Shown in pieces: positions 33,654 to 42,389 of a stretch of DNA of 64,000 bases. The translations under genes were made by a program, and so were the position numbers. How positions within the stretch are numbered: position 1 is the first letter of the stretch; the number at the start of each line of letters is the position of its first letter. This DNA is from an uncultured Pseudomonas sp. (GTDB lineage Bacteria > Pseudomonadota > Gammaproteobacteria > Pseudomonadales > Pseudomonadaceae): the NCBI RefSeq assembly GCF_913777995.1, contig NZ_CAJYVE010000013.1, positions 1-64,000 of the forward strand, read 5' to 3'. Below the pieces are notes generated by a model. That model searched no databases, was not told the DNA's origin, and saw only the letters and a program-made list of their open reading frames with translations.

Positions 33654-35540
33654 ATGGACTTCAGAAAAGATATCAACGGCCTGCGCGCCCTGGCGGTGCT
33701 CGCCGTGCTGCTGTACCACTTCCGTCCCGCCTGGCTGCCCGGTGGCTTCGCCGGAGTGGACGTGTTCTTCGTGATCTCCGGCTACCTGATTACCGGGATC
33801 ATCCTGCGCGGCCTGAACACCGGACGCTTCAGCCTGGTGGCCTTCTATCGCTCGCGGGTGCGACGTATCGTGCCGGCGCTGGCGGTGCTGTGCATGGCCC
33901 TGCTGGTCGGCGGCTGGTTCTACCTGCTGCCGCTGGACTACGCCGCGCTGGGCAAGCACGTGGCGAGCAGCCTGGGCTTCGTGTCCAACATCGTCTACTG
34001 GCGGGAGGCCGGCTACTTCACCGCCAACGCCCACGAGAAATGGCTGCTGCACACCTGGTCGCTGTCGGTGGAGTGGCAGTTCTACCTGTTGTATCCGCTG
34101 GCGCTGTTGCTGCTCAAACGCCTGGTTGGCCTGCGGGCGCTGCGTGGCTGGGTCCTCGCCGGCTGCCTGGCCAGCCTGGCGCTGTGCCTGTTCGCCGCGC
34201 CGCGCTGGCCGGAAGCGGCCTTCTACCTGCTGCCGACCCGTGCCTGGGAGCTGCTGCTCGGCGCGGTGGCCTGCCTGTTCCCCCTGCGCCTGCCGACCCG
34301 CGGGCAGCGCTGGCTGGAGCGCGCCGGACTGGCGATGATCCTGGCGGGCTTCGGCCTGATGCAGGCCAGCCAGGGCTGGTCCGCCTACCTGGTACTGCTG
34401 CCGGTGCTGGGCACCTGGGCAGTGATCGCCGCCGCTCGGCAAGGCTCCTGGCTGACCGCCAATCCGGCGGCGCAGTGGCTGGGCCGGCTGTCCTATTCGC
34501 TGTACCTGTGGCACTGGCCGGTGGTGGTGGCGATGAACTACGCCGGCTGGCTGGACAACCCCCTCAGCGTGCTGGCCGGCATGGGCCTGGCCCTGCTGCT
34601 GGGCCAGGCTTCGTACCGGCTGGTGGAAACCGGTGGTCGCGGTGCAGGCCCGCGTCTGCAGCCCGTGCCGCTGGCGACCCTGACCCTGCTGGCCTTCATC
34701 GGCGCCAGCGGCATTTTCGCTTCCGCCGGCGCGGTGACCGCGCTGCGCAGCATCAGCACCTCCGACCGCGCACGCTTCATTCAGGATTACGCCGACCGCC
34801 AGAACCAGCTGTACGAGCCGTACTGGCTCAAGTGCGACGCCTTTTCGGCATTCACCCAGCGCGGCCAGTCCGGCATCGACGAGTCCTGCGTCCGTCGACG
34901 AGGCGCCGGCGGCGTGTTCCTGTGGGGCGACTCCCACGCCCAGGCTTTGTCGCTGGGACTGCGCACGCAACTGCAAGCGGGCACGCCGTTCTACCAGGTG
35001 ACCTCGGCCAGCTGCCCGCCCGGCCTCACCGCGCCCCTGCAACAGGGCGCCGTGGGCCAGGCCTGCGTGTATGCCACCGAGCTGGCCTGGCGCAGCATCG
35101 AACGGCTGCGCCCGAGCATCGTGGTCATGGCGCAGAAGGACGGCCACGACCGCACCCCATGGAACGACATCGCCGCTCGCCTGCAAGGCTACGGCGTACG
35201 CCAGGTGGTGCTGGTCGGGCCGGTACCGCAATGGAGCCCATCGCTGCCCAGCGTCATTGCCAACCGCCATTGGGGGCTGGACGCCTCGCACATTCAGGAT
35301 CGCGCGCTGGATCGGCACCTGCTCGACGTGGACCGGGCCCTCCGCCGCCAGATCGACCCCGCGCGGGTGCAGTTCGTCTCGCTGCTCGACAAGCTGTGCG
35401 ACGCCAGCGGCTGCCTGGTGCGCCTGGGCGGCAACGACCAGTTGCTGCAGATCGACGATGGCCACTTGAGCGCCGAGGGCTCGATGTATGTGGTGCGCCA
35501 GTGGCTGTTGCCCCAGCTGCAACCGGCGCAGGGGGGCTGA
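33654..35540 (+). CDS. OafA/YrhL-type O-acyltransferase with C-terminal SGNH domain
   Basis: This 628-residue protein combines an N-terminal Acyltransferase-3 membrane domain (INGLRALAVLAVLLYHF with His22, GGFAGVDVFFVISGYLI, RRIVPAL; about ten helices to residue 370) and a C-terminal periplasmic SGNH domain with GDSHA near 426 and DGHLSAEG near 602. OafA-type enzymes move acetyl groups across the membrane onto sugars. It ends the three-gene polysaccharide operon; spacing to the glycosidase is 27 bases. Likely job: acetylation of the polymer. Confidence 0.9.
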   Translation: MDFRKDINGLRALAVLAVLLYHFRPAWLPGGFAGVDVFFVISGYLITGIILRGLNTGRFSLVAFYRSRVRRIVPALAVLCMALLVGGWFYLLPLDYAALGKHVASSLGFVSNIVYWREAGYFTANAHEKWLLHTWSLSVEWQFYLLYPLALLLLKRLVGLRALRGWVLAGCLASLALCLFAAPRWPEAAFYLLPTRAWELLLGAVACLFPLRLPTRGQRWLERAGLAMILAGFGLMQASQGWSAYLVLLPVLGTWAVIAAARQGSWLTANPAAQWLGRLSYSLYLWHWPVVVAMNYAGWLDNPLSVLAGMGLALLLGQASYRLVETGGRGAGPRLQPVPLATLTLLAFIGASGIFASAGAVTALRSISTSDRARFIQDYADRQNQLYEPYWLKCDAFSAFTQRGQSGIDESCVRRRGAGGVFLWGDSHAQALSLGLRTQLQAGTPFYQVTSASCPPGLTAPLQQGAVGQACVYATELAWRSIERLRPSIVVMAQKDGHDRTPWNDIAARLQGYGVRQVVLVGPVPQWSPSLPSVIANRHWGLDASHIQDRALDRHLLDVDRALRRQIDPARVQFVSLLDKLCDASGCLVRLGGNDQLLQIDDGHLSAEGSMYVVRQWLLPQLQPAQGG

Positions 35541-35660
35541 AGCACCGGCCGTCGGCTGCTCGAACACGGCATCGACATACAGGGTTTCCAGGCCTTTCAC
35601 ATCTCTGCCATGCTGGCCCGTCAGGATGATCCGCCTCGCACACCAGGAAGGTAATAGGCC

Positions 35661-36443
35661 ATGGGATTTCGCACTCTGATCGCTGCATGCACACTGGCTT
35701 GCCTGCCGGGTTTCGCCACGGCCCAGGCCTGGCTGGCGGGCGGGTCCGAGTGGCATCCATTCAGCTACAGCGACGCGCAGCAGCAGATGCAGGGCATTGC
35801 CGTGGACATCGTCCGTGAAGTGCTGGCCCAGGCGGGTATCCAGGCGCGCTTCGTGTCTTACCCGGCCAACCGCATGCAGGTCATGCTCGAACGCGGCCAG
35901 CTGGACCTCAGCTACGCCGAATCACGTGCCTGGCAAAACTATGAGGTCGCCGACCAGTACGTGTTTTCCGAGCCCTACATGAAGGTGCGCGAGTACCTGT
36001 TCTTCGCCCGCAACAACCCGGCCGCCGATAAATCCATCGATGCCCTGCAGAACCTGACCATTGGCATGGTGCGCGGCTATACCTACAAACGCCTGGATGC
36101 CGCGTTCGCCTCCCAGCGCCTGATGAAGCTGGAAACCTCGCAGGACATCGCCCTGTTCGATCTGCTCGACACCGGCCGGGTGGACGCCGTGGCGATGGTC
36201 GACGATCTCTACACCTACCTGACCGCGACCCACCACATCGACCCGAGCCGCTTCCGCCGTGGCGCGCAGCTCAGCGAAGCGCCGCTGTCGATCATGCTGC
36301 AGCGCAAGCACGCCGAACGCTTGCCCGCCATCGACCAGGCGATCCGGCACATGCAGGACAGCGGCGAGATCGCCCGCATCCTCGACGCCCACATGCCGGC
36401 GCGCACGGCCGTGGCCTGTAACACCCAGGACCCGGCCTGCTGA
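35661..36443 (+). CDS. periplasmic amino-acid-type solute-binding protein
   Basis: This 260-residue protein has a signal peptide (about 1-23, ending in ATAQA) and an SBP_bac_3 domain: WHPFSYSDAQQQMQGIAVDI near the start of the mature part, YPANRMQVMLERGQLDLSYA and NLTIGMVRGYTYKRLD. It lacks neighbouring ABC permease or ATPase genes, so it is an orphan binding protein, or a sensor or scavenger. AGGAAGG precedes the start at 35661. It is convergent with the sugar-acid dehydratase. Confidence 0.85.
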   Translation: MGFRTLIAACTLACLPGFATAQAWLAGGSEWHPFSYSDAQQQMQGIAVDIVREVLAQAGIQARFVSYPANRMQVMLERGQLDLSYAESRAWQNYEVADQYVFSEPYMKVREYLFFARNNPAADKSIDALQNLTIGMVRGYTYKRLDAAFASQRLMKLETSQDIALFDLLDTGRVDAVAMVDDLYTYLTATHHIDPSRFRRGAQLSEAPLSIMLQRKHAERLPAIDQAIRHMQDSGEIARILDAHMPARTAVACNTQDPAC

Positions 36444-36454
36444 CCCTGTGCAGC

Positions 36455-37729
36455 TCAGAACCGCGGCTTGAGCGCGGTCCAGTCGGGCCGGTATTTCTGC
36501 ATCTGGGTCACATCGTTGCGCGAACGGATACCGCAGCTGTGGTACTGGTCATTGAGCTTGCCCAACTGGTCGTAGTCCAGCTCAACGCCCAGCCCCGGCG
36601 CATCGCGCAGGGCCACACAGCCATCGACAATGGGTAATTTGCCGCCCTTGATGACTTCTTCGTCCGGTTCCTGCCAGGGGTAATGGGTGTCGCAGGCATA
36701 GGCCAGGTTCGGCACGGCTGCGGCAACGTGGGTCATGGCCATCAGGCTGATGCCCAAGTGCGAATTGGAATGCATCGACACGCCCAGGCCGAAGGTGTCG
36801 CACAGGCGTGCCAGGACCTGCGTATCACGCAGGCCGCCCCAGTAATGGTGGTCGGCCAGGACGATCTGCACGCTGTTCAGCGCCACACTGCGGCGGAACT
36901 CGTCGAAATCGGTGACCACCATGTTGGTCGCCAGTGGCACCCCCGTGCGCCGATGCACCTCGGCCATGCCCTCCAGGCCCGGGCATGGATCTTCGTAGTA
37001 TTCCAGGGCATCGCCCAGCGCCTCGGCCATGCGCAGCGAGGTGTCCACCGACCAGTTGCCGTTCGGGTCGATGCGCATCGGCGCCTGAGGAAAGGCTTCG
37101 CGCAGCGCCTTGATGCACGCCACCTCATGTTCCGGGCCAAGCAGCGTGCCGGCCTTGAGCTTGATGCTCTTGAAGCCGTTCTCTTCGATCATGGTGCGCG
37201 CCTGAGCGACGATCTGCTGCGGGCTGATGGCTTCGCCCCAGCGGTCAGGCTTGTAGGGCGAGCCGATGTGCTCGGCGTACTTGAAGAACAGGTAGGCGCT
37301 GAACGGTACTTCGCGGCGCACCGCCCCACCGAGCAGGTTGACCAGCGGCATGTCCAGCGAGCGCGCCTGCAGGTCGAGAAACGCCACCTCGAAGGCCGAG
37401 TAGGCATTGGCCACCTGCTTGCTCGGGTGCGAGCCTGGCGCCAGCTCGGCTCCGGCACTGGCCGGCTGCAGGCCGGCGACGGTCTTCACCACCCGCGCAC
37501 GCAGGCCGTTGAGGTCGAAGGGGTCCAGCCCCACCAGGCTGCCCTGCATGGCCTGCAGCACCGCCAGCACCGGTGCATCGCCATAGCTCTCGCCCAGGCC
37601 GATGAGGCCGCTGTCACTCTCGACCTCGATGATCGAGCGCAGCGCATAGGGCTCGTGGATGCCACTGGCATTGAGCAGGGGGGCGTCGCGAAAGGCGATA
37701 GGCGTGACACGGACCTGTTTGATCTTCAT
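36455..37729 (-). CDS. glucarate dehydratase-like enolase-superfamily enzyme
   Basis: This 424-residue cytoplasmic enzyme has the GlucD-subgroup catalytic set: Lys190 and Lys192 in SIKLKAG, Asp221 in RIDPNGNW, Glu246 in YYEDPCPG, Asn269 in LATNMV and His320 in VSMHSNSHLG. Family members remove water from D-glucarate or L-idarate to give 5-keto-4-deoxyglucarate. It is about 20 residues shorter than E. coli GudD, so the substrate may differ. The start at 37729 (MKIKQVRVTPIAF) fits the family. It follows the MFS carrier by 73 bases in the same operon. Confidence 0.85.
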   Translation of the reverse strand: MKIKQVRVTPIAFRDAPLLNASGIHEPYALRSIIEVESDSGLIGLGESYGDAPVLAVLQAMQGSLVGLDPFDLNGLRARVVKTVAGLQPASAGAELAPGSHPSKQVANAYSAFEVAFLDLQARSLDMPLVNLLGGAVRREVPFSAYLFFKYAEHIGSPYKPDRWGEAISPQQIVAQARTMIEENGFKSIKLKAGTLLGPEHEVACIKALREAFPQAPMRIDPNGNWSVDTSLRMAEALGDALEYYEDPCPGLEGMAEVHRRTGVPLATNMVVTDFDEFRRSVALNSVQIVLADHHYWGGLRDTQVLARLCDTFGLGVSMHSNSHLGISLMAMTHVAAAVPNLAYACDTHYPWQEPDEEVIKGGKLPIVDGCVALRDAPGLGVELDYDQLGKLNDQYHSCGIRSRNDVTQMQKYRPDWTALKPRF

Positions 37730-37802
37730 GAATAGGCGGCTCCGGTAAGCAGGAAAAAGGCCGACCGGGCAGCGCGCCACCCGGCGGAACAAGCGAGAGG
37801 GA

Positions 37803-39146
37803 TCAGGCCGGGGTGGCGCGTGGCGCCGGGGTGGCCCCCTTGCCCTGGCCCTTGCGGGTACGGGTCATGAACACCAGGATGCCGGCCAGCAGCGACACCA
37901 CGGCCAGGCCGATCAGGCCACCCTGGATCGAGCCGGTGCTCTGTTCCAGATAGCCGAACGTCGCGGGCGCCACGAACCCTCCAAGGCTGCCCACCGAGTT
38001 GATCAGCGCGATGACCCCGGCGGCGATGCGCGCATCCAGGTAGGCCTGGGGAATCGGCCAGAACAGCGACGAAGCCGCCTTGAAACCGATGGCCGCGAAG
38101 CAGATCGCCACGAAGGAAAACACCGGCCCGCCCAGGGTGGACATGAACAGCCCGATGGCGGCAATGACGAAGGCCGCCGAGGCCCAGGCCTGCTGCCACT
38201 TGAAGCGCGCCGCCAGGCTGGCGAAGGCGTACATCGCCAGCACCGAGATGATCCACGGGATGGAGTTGAACAGCCCGACCTGGAAATCGCCCAGCCCGCC
38301 CATCGAGCGGATGATGCTCGGCAACCAGAAGGTGCAGCCGTAGATGGTCAGCGAGATGGCGAAGTACAGGAAGCAGAACAGCAGGATCTGCGGGTCGCGC
38401 AGCAGATGCAGGGCCGAGTGCCGCACCTCGCCGCCGCCGACGGCCTGCTCACGCTGGCGCTGCTCTTCGGCGATGCACTCGGTCAGCGCCTGGCTTTCTG
38501 CCTGGCTGAGCCATTTCGCATCCTTGGGCAGCGAATCGAGCCAGAACCACACGAAGCCACACAGCAGCACCGAGAACATGCCCTCGATGAAGAACATCCA
38601 CTGCCAGCCATGCATGCCCAGCCCCTGGATGTTCAACAGCGCGCCAGACAGCGGGCCGGAAATGATTGAGGCAATCGCCGAACCACTGAGAAAGATCGCC
38701 ATGGCCTTGCCGCGTTCGCCGGCCGGCAGCCACTGGGTGAAGTAATACACCACGCCGGGAAAGAACCCGGCCTCGGCCACGCCGAGCAGGAAGCGCAGGA
38801 TGTAGAACCAGGTCTCGTTGGGCACGAAGGCCATCGCCGTGGCCACTACGCCCCAGGTGAACATGATGCGGGTCAGCCAGACCTTGGCGCCGAAGCGCTG
38901 CAGGAGGATGTTGGACGGCACTTCGAACAGTGCATAGCCAATGAAGAACAGGCCGGCGCCCAGGCCGTAGGCCGCAGCACCGATACCCAGATCGCTCTCC
39001 AGGTGGCTGCGCACGAAGCCGATATTCACTCGGTCGATGTAGTTGACGATGAACATCACCACGAACAGCGGCAGCACGTGGCGTTTGACCTTGGCCACCG
39101 CACGGGCGACCAGCTCGGGGTCTGCTGGGGAAAGGACGGTATTCAA
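37803..39146 (-). CDS. MFS transporter of the anion:cation symporter family, probable sugar-acid uptake
   Basis: This 447-residue protein has 12 predicted membrane segments and the ACS-family pattern (NYIDRVNIGFVRSHLESDLG near 31-50, GVAEAGFFPGVVYYFTQWLP). Such carriers import hexuronates, galactonate, glucarate or phthalate. The frame continues far upstream, but the likely start is a TTG at 39146 with GGAG nine bases upstream; an ATG nearby is in another frame. Operon with the dehydratase and divergent from a LysR gene, so glucarate-type uptake is inferred. Confidence 0.87.
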   Translation of the reverse strand: MNTVLSPADPELVARAVAKVKRHVLPLFVVMFIVNYIDRVNIGFVRSHLESDLGIGAAAYGLGAGLFFIGYALFEVPSNILLQRFGAKVWLTRIMFTWGVVATAMAFVPNETWFYILRFLLGVAEAGFFPGVVYYFTQWLPAGERGKAMAIFLSGSAIASIISGPLSGALLNIQGLGMHGWQWMFFIEGMFSVLLCGFVWFWLDSLPKDAKWLSQAESQALTECIAEEQRQREQAVGGGEVRHSALHLLRDPQILLFCFLYFAISLTIYGCTFWLPSIIRSMGGLGDFQVGLFNSIPWIISVLAMYAFASLAARFKWQQAWASAAFVIAAIGLFMSTLGGPVFSFVAICFAAIGFKAASSLFWPIPQAYLDARIAAGVIALINSVGSLGGFVAPATFGYLEQSTGSIQGGLIGLAVVSLLAGILVFMTRTRKGQGKGATPAPRATPA

Positions 39147-39231
39147 GGGACGACTCCATGTGATTGTTGTTGTGGAGATGCGTCGATCATGTACCCGGCT
39201 ATTGTTTCCGTCTAATCTAGTCTGGCTCTTG

Positions 39232-39254
39232 ATTGATACCCGGAAAATATCAAT
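39232..39254. promoter_or_regulatory. inverted repeat over the start of the LysR gene
   Basis: ATTGATA (39232-39238) and TATCAAT (39248-39254) form a perfect 7-bp repeat with 9-base spacing that covers the ATG at 39253. Candidate autoregulatory operator of the LysR protein; it lies in the divergent promoter region of the sugar-acid operon. Confidence 0.45.
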
Positions 39255-40146
39255 GTTTGAACTCGCCCAGCTGCGCTGCTTTGCTACGGTGGCCACCGAG
39301 CTGAACTTCCGCCGTGCCGCCGAACGCCTGAACATGACCCAGCCACCGTTGAGCCGGCAGATCCAGTTGCTGGAGCACAACCTGGGTATCGAGCTGTTCA
39401 CCCGCAGCACCCGCAGCGTGGCCCTGACCGCCGCCGGCCGGGCCTTTTTCATCGAAGCCCAGCACCTGCTGGAACGCGCCGAGCAGGCGGCGCTGGCAGC
39501 CAAGCGCTTCGCCAGCGGCGACATCGGTTCGGTGAGCATCAGCTTCGTTGGCAGCGCCGTGTATGAATTCCTGCCCAGGGTCATCGCCGAAGCCCGGCTC
39601 AACCAGCCGCAGGTGAAGATCGCCCTCAGCGAAATGAACACCGCGCAGCAGCACGAGGCGCTGCGTGCCCGGCGCATCGACCTGGGCATCGTCCGTGCGC
39701 CCTTGCTGCAACCGGGCTACGAGAGCGAATGCCTGGTACGCGAGCCGTTCGTGCTCGCCGTGCCTGCCAGCCACCCGCTGGCCAGCGCGCCACAGGTGAC
39801 GGTTCGCGACCTGGCCGGTGTGCCCTTCCTGATGTATTCCCACTCGGCCTACCCGCCATTCAACGAACTGCTCACCGGCATGTTCCGCTCCGCCGGCGTT
39901 GCCCCGGAATACGTGCAGTGGCTGGGCTCTTCGCTGACCATCCTGGCGCTGGTCAACGCCGCCATGGGCCTGGCCCTGGTGCCGCGCTGCGCCACCAACG
40001 TGGTGTTCCGTGACGTAGTGTTCCGCGACATCGACCTGGACGAAGGCATCCAGAGCGAACTGCATCTGGTGTGGCGCAGCGACAACGACAACCCGGCGTG
40101 CCGGATGCTGCTGGAAGCCATTCGCGCGGCGGTGCATAACGGCTGA
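39253..40146 (+). CDS. LysR-family regulator of the sugar-acid locus
   Basis: This 297-residue LysR protein has an N-terminal winged HTH (LAQLRCFATVATELNFRRAA, then RLNMTQPPLSRQIQLLE at about 26-42) and a C-terminal substrate-binding fold of CatR/BenM style (FVGSAVYEFLPRVI). It is divergent from the MFS-dehydratase operon, its likely target. The ATG at 39253 gives the canonical start; the frame extends to 39043 without homology. Confidence 0.88.
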   Translation: MFELAQLRCFATVATELNFRRAAERLNMTQPPLSRQIQLLEHNLGIELFTRSTRSVALTAAGRAFFIEAQHLLERAEQAALAAKRFASGDIGSVSISFVGSAVYEFLPRVIAEARLNQPQVKIALSEMNTAQQHEALRARRIDLGIVRAPLLQPGYESECLVREPFVLAVPASHPLASAPQVTVRDLAGVPFLMYSHSAYPPFNELLTGMFRSAGVAPEYVQWLGSSLTILALVNAAMGLALVPRCATNVVFRDVVFRDIDLDEGIQSELHLVWRSDNDNPACRMLLEAIRAAVHNG

Positions 40147-40264
40147 CGAGTGGTTGCCGGTCATCAATTGAGTCTAGCGCTGGGGCGTAGCCTGGCATTT
40201 CTGCCAGTCGCCAGACTCACGCCCTGGGTTGATCGTTCGAATTTCTCATCCGAGTGACCTGGCC

Positions 40265-41320
40265 ATGAGCACCACTTCCCCCGCCACCCAGCACTATCAC
40301 TATGATGCACTCGACCGCCTGGCCAGCCGTTCTAACGCTGAACGGCCTGTCGCACCCGGCTTCTTCTACTGCGGAACGCGCCTGGCCACCGAAATCGAAG
40401 GGCACGCTCGGACGATCCTGTTTCACGCCAGAAACAGGCTGCTGGCACAGCGGCGCGATAACGTCTTGCAAATCGGCACGACCTTGCTGGGCAGTGATCA
40501 ACCAGGCTCTGTGACCCACAGCCTGAGCGCAACGCAACAACGAGTCTTCGCTTATATGCCCTATGGCGCCCGGCATCCTCTATGGGTGCCCGAAGGTCTG
40601 TCCGGCTTCAAGGGGGAACGGTTGGAACCGATGACGGCACATTACTTGTCGGGTAACGGCTACCGGGCGTTCAACCCTGTATTGATGAGATTCCACAGCC
40701 CGGACAGCCTGAGTCCATTCGGGGAGGGCGGATTGAACGAATATGCGTACTGTGCAGGGGATCCGATCAATCGGGCCGATCCTGAGGGGCACATGTTCCA
40801 AGCGGTGATGACCGCTCTCAGCGACTTTTTTCCCAGCCAATCAAGACAGAAATTCAAAGTCATTGCGCCGGGCATCATCGGTTTCGAAAAACCTTACGGG
40901 AAGCGCAAGACGTTCAGCATCGTCAGCCATGGCGTGGCGGAACCATTGGATGGTTACCATCCGCTGATCACAAGTGATGAACGGCTGGTCAGCCCGATGA
41001 TATTGCGCGACAGGCTGGCGAGTTCCGGAATCGATCTCAGCCAGTACGAGCGAATACGCCTGATGTCCTGCTACTCGGCAAACGGCGCGAATCCCTTTGC
41101 CGCACAACTGTCGAAACTGACCCAAAAGCCGGTGAAGGGCTACAGGGGCGTAGTGTCCGTCGCTGGCAGTCACCACATCGAAAACAACAGGCGTGTTCGC
41201 CAACTTTCTCAACATGAATACGAATACAGTGGCCAGATCAGGGCCATCAAGATAAGTCTGCCCGGCGCATTGAACGAAAGACTGCCCTTCACCTACAAAC
41301 CCGTCATTTTCAATCCCTGA
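40265..41320 (+). CDS. short orphan RHS-core protein with putative His/Cys protease-like C-terminus
   Basis: This 351-residue protein starts with YD-repeat remnants (HYHYDALDRLASR, 10-22), has an RHS-associated core (FKGERLEPMTAHYLSGNGYR at 115-134, then FHSPDSLSPFGEGGLNEYAY and DPINRADPEGH to 176), and a variable C-terminus from 177. That tail contains FSIVSHG (His222-Gly223) and RIRLMSCYSANG (Cys269) followed by FAAQLSKLTQKPVKGYRG, a His...Cys layout like caspase-fold proteases (C80, CHAT types). This is a motif-level guess. No signal peptide. The DNA looks less GC-rich than its neighbours, suggesting transfer. Three immunity-like genes lie 1.1 kb downstream. Confidence 0.8.
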   Translation: MSTTSPATQHYHYDALDRLASRSNAERPVAPGFFYCGTRLATEIEGHARTILFHARNRLLAQRRDNVLQIGTTLLGSDQPGSVTHSLSATQQRVFAYMPYGARHPLWVPEGLSGFKGERLEPMTAHYLSGNGYRAFNPVLMRFHSPDSLSPFGEGGLNEYAYCAGDPINRADPEGHMFQAVMTALSDFFPSQSRQKFKVIAPGIIGFEKPYGKRKTFSIVSHGVAEPLDGYHPLITSDERLVSPMILRDRLASSGIDLSQYERIRLMSCYSANGANPFAAQLSKLTQKPVKGYRGVVSVAGSHHIENNRRVRQLSQHEYEYSGQIRAIKISLPGALNERLPFTYKPVIFNP

Positions 41321-41468
41321 GCCTCATTCCAGCGGCAGCCCGTCGTCCGTCCCCAGGCAACCGAAACAGCACACCCATGCAAGCCATACGCCCAGCCATG
41401 AACCATAGTGAATTCCCGCAGCGCGCCTGCGGTCACTCCTTCTCACCCGCCTATCAGTGGAGCCTGTC

Positions 41469-42287
41469 ATGAGCACATTCGTCACCCGCGATGGAACCGA
41501 GATCTATTACAAGGACTGGGGGTCGGGCAAACCCGTGCTGTTCAGCCATGGTTGGCCGCTGGACGCCGACATGTGGGAATACCAGATGCACTACCTGAGC
41601 AGCCGCGGGTATCGCACCATCGCCTTCGACCGTCGCGGTTTCGGGCGCTCCGGCCAGCCGTGGGAAGGCTATGACTACGACACCTTCGCCGACGACATCG
41701 CCGACCTGATCGAACACCTGGACCTCAAGGAAGTCAGCCTGGTGGGCTTCTCCATGGGTGGCGGCGATGTGTCGCGCTACATCGGCAAGTACGGCACCTC
41801 GCGCGTAGCCAAGTTGGCGCTGCTGGGCGCCGTTACGCCGATCTTCGGCAAGACCGCCGACCACCCCGAGGGCGTCGAGCAGGCCGTGTTCGACGGCATT
41901 CGTGACGGCCTGCTCAAGGATCGCGCGCAGTTCATCGCCGACTTCAGCACCCCCTTCTACGGCCTGGATAACGGCCAGAAGGTCTCTGACGGCGTACTGA
42001 CCCAGACCCTCAACATCGCCCTGCTGGCCTCGCTCAAGGGCACTGTCGATTGCGTGACCGCCTTCGCCGGGACCGACTTCCGCCCTGACATGGCCAAGGT
42101 CGACGTGCCGACCCTGGTGATCCATGGCGACGCCGACAAGATCGTGCCGCTGGAAGCCACCGGCAAGCTCGCCGCGCAGATGATTCCCGGCGCCGAACTC
42201 AAGGTCTACGCCGGTGCACCGCACGGCTTCGCGGTGACCCACGCGCAGCAGCTGAACGAAGACCTGCTGGCCTTCGTCGGCGGCTGA
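41469..42287 (+). CDS. alpha/beta hydrolase, non-heme chloroperoxidase-like
   Basis: This 272-residue cytoplasmic protein has HGWPLDADMWEYQ (oxyanion region), nucleophile Ser in GFSMGGGD near 97, Asp in HGDADKIVP and His in APHGFAVTH. It belongs to the cofactor-free haloperoxidase/arylesterase group; natural substrates are usually esters. The ATG at 41469 has GGAG upstream. It stands between the RHS gene and the immunity-like genes and has its own short leader. Confidence 0.9.
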   Translation: MSTFVTRDGTEIYYKDWGSGKPVLFSHGWPLDADMWEYQMHYLSSRGYRTIAFDRRGFGRSGQPWEGYDYDTFADDIADLIEHLDLKEVSLVGFSMGGGDVSRYIGKYGTSRVAKLALLGAVTPIFGKTADHPEGVEQAVFDGIRDGLLKDRAQFIADFSTPFYGLDNGQKVSDGVLTQTLNIALLASLKGTVDCVTAFAGTDFRPDMAKVDVPTLVIHGDADKIVPLEATGKLAAQMIPGAELKVYAGAPHGFAVTHAQQLNEDLLAFVGG

Positions 42288-42389
42288 TACCGCCAGGCAG
42301 GGAACCTGGCCCCTGATCGTCACTCCAAGCAGCACGAACACGGATGACGAACGGATGGTCATGTCCCCTGCCCCTTCATGGAGGCCCGC

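Noticed and set aside
32316-35756. Minus-strand open frame of 1146 codons across the glycosidase and acyltransferase genes
   Set aside because: It is antisense to two genes with clear catalytic motifs, its translation is rich in Gln, Gly, His and Arg as in GC-rich shadows, and it has no recognisable domain.
40170-40222. Nested short inverted repeats before the RHS gene (GAGTCT/AGACTC, CTGGCA/TGCCAG) as an RNA element or att site
   Set aside because: Arms are short and interleaved, with no T run, and no matching copy elsewhere in the window, so chance is likely.
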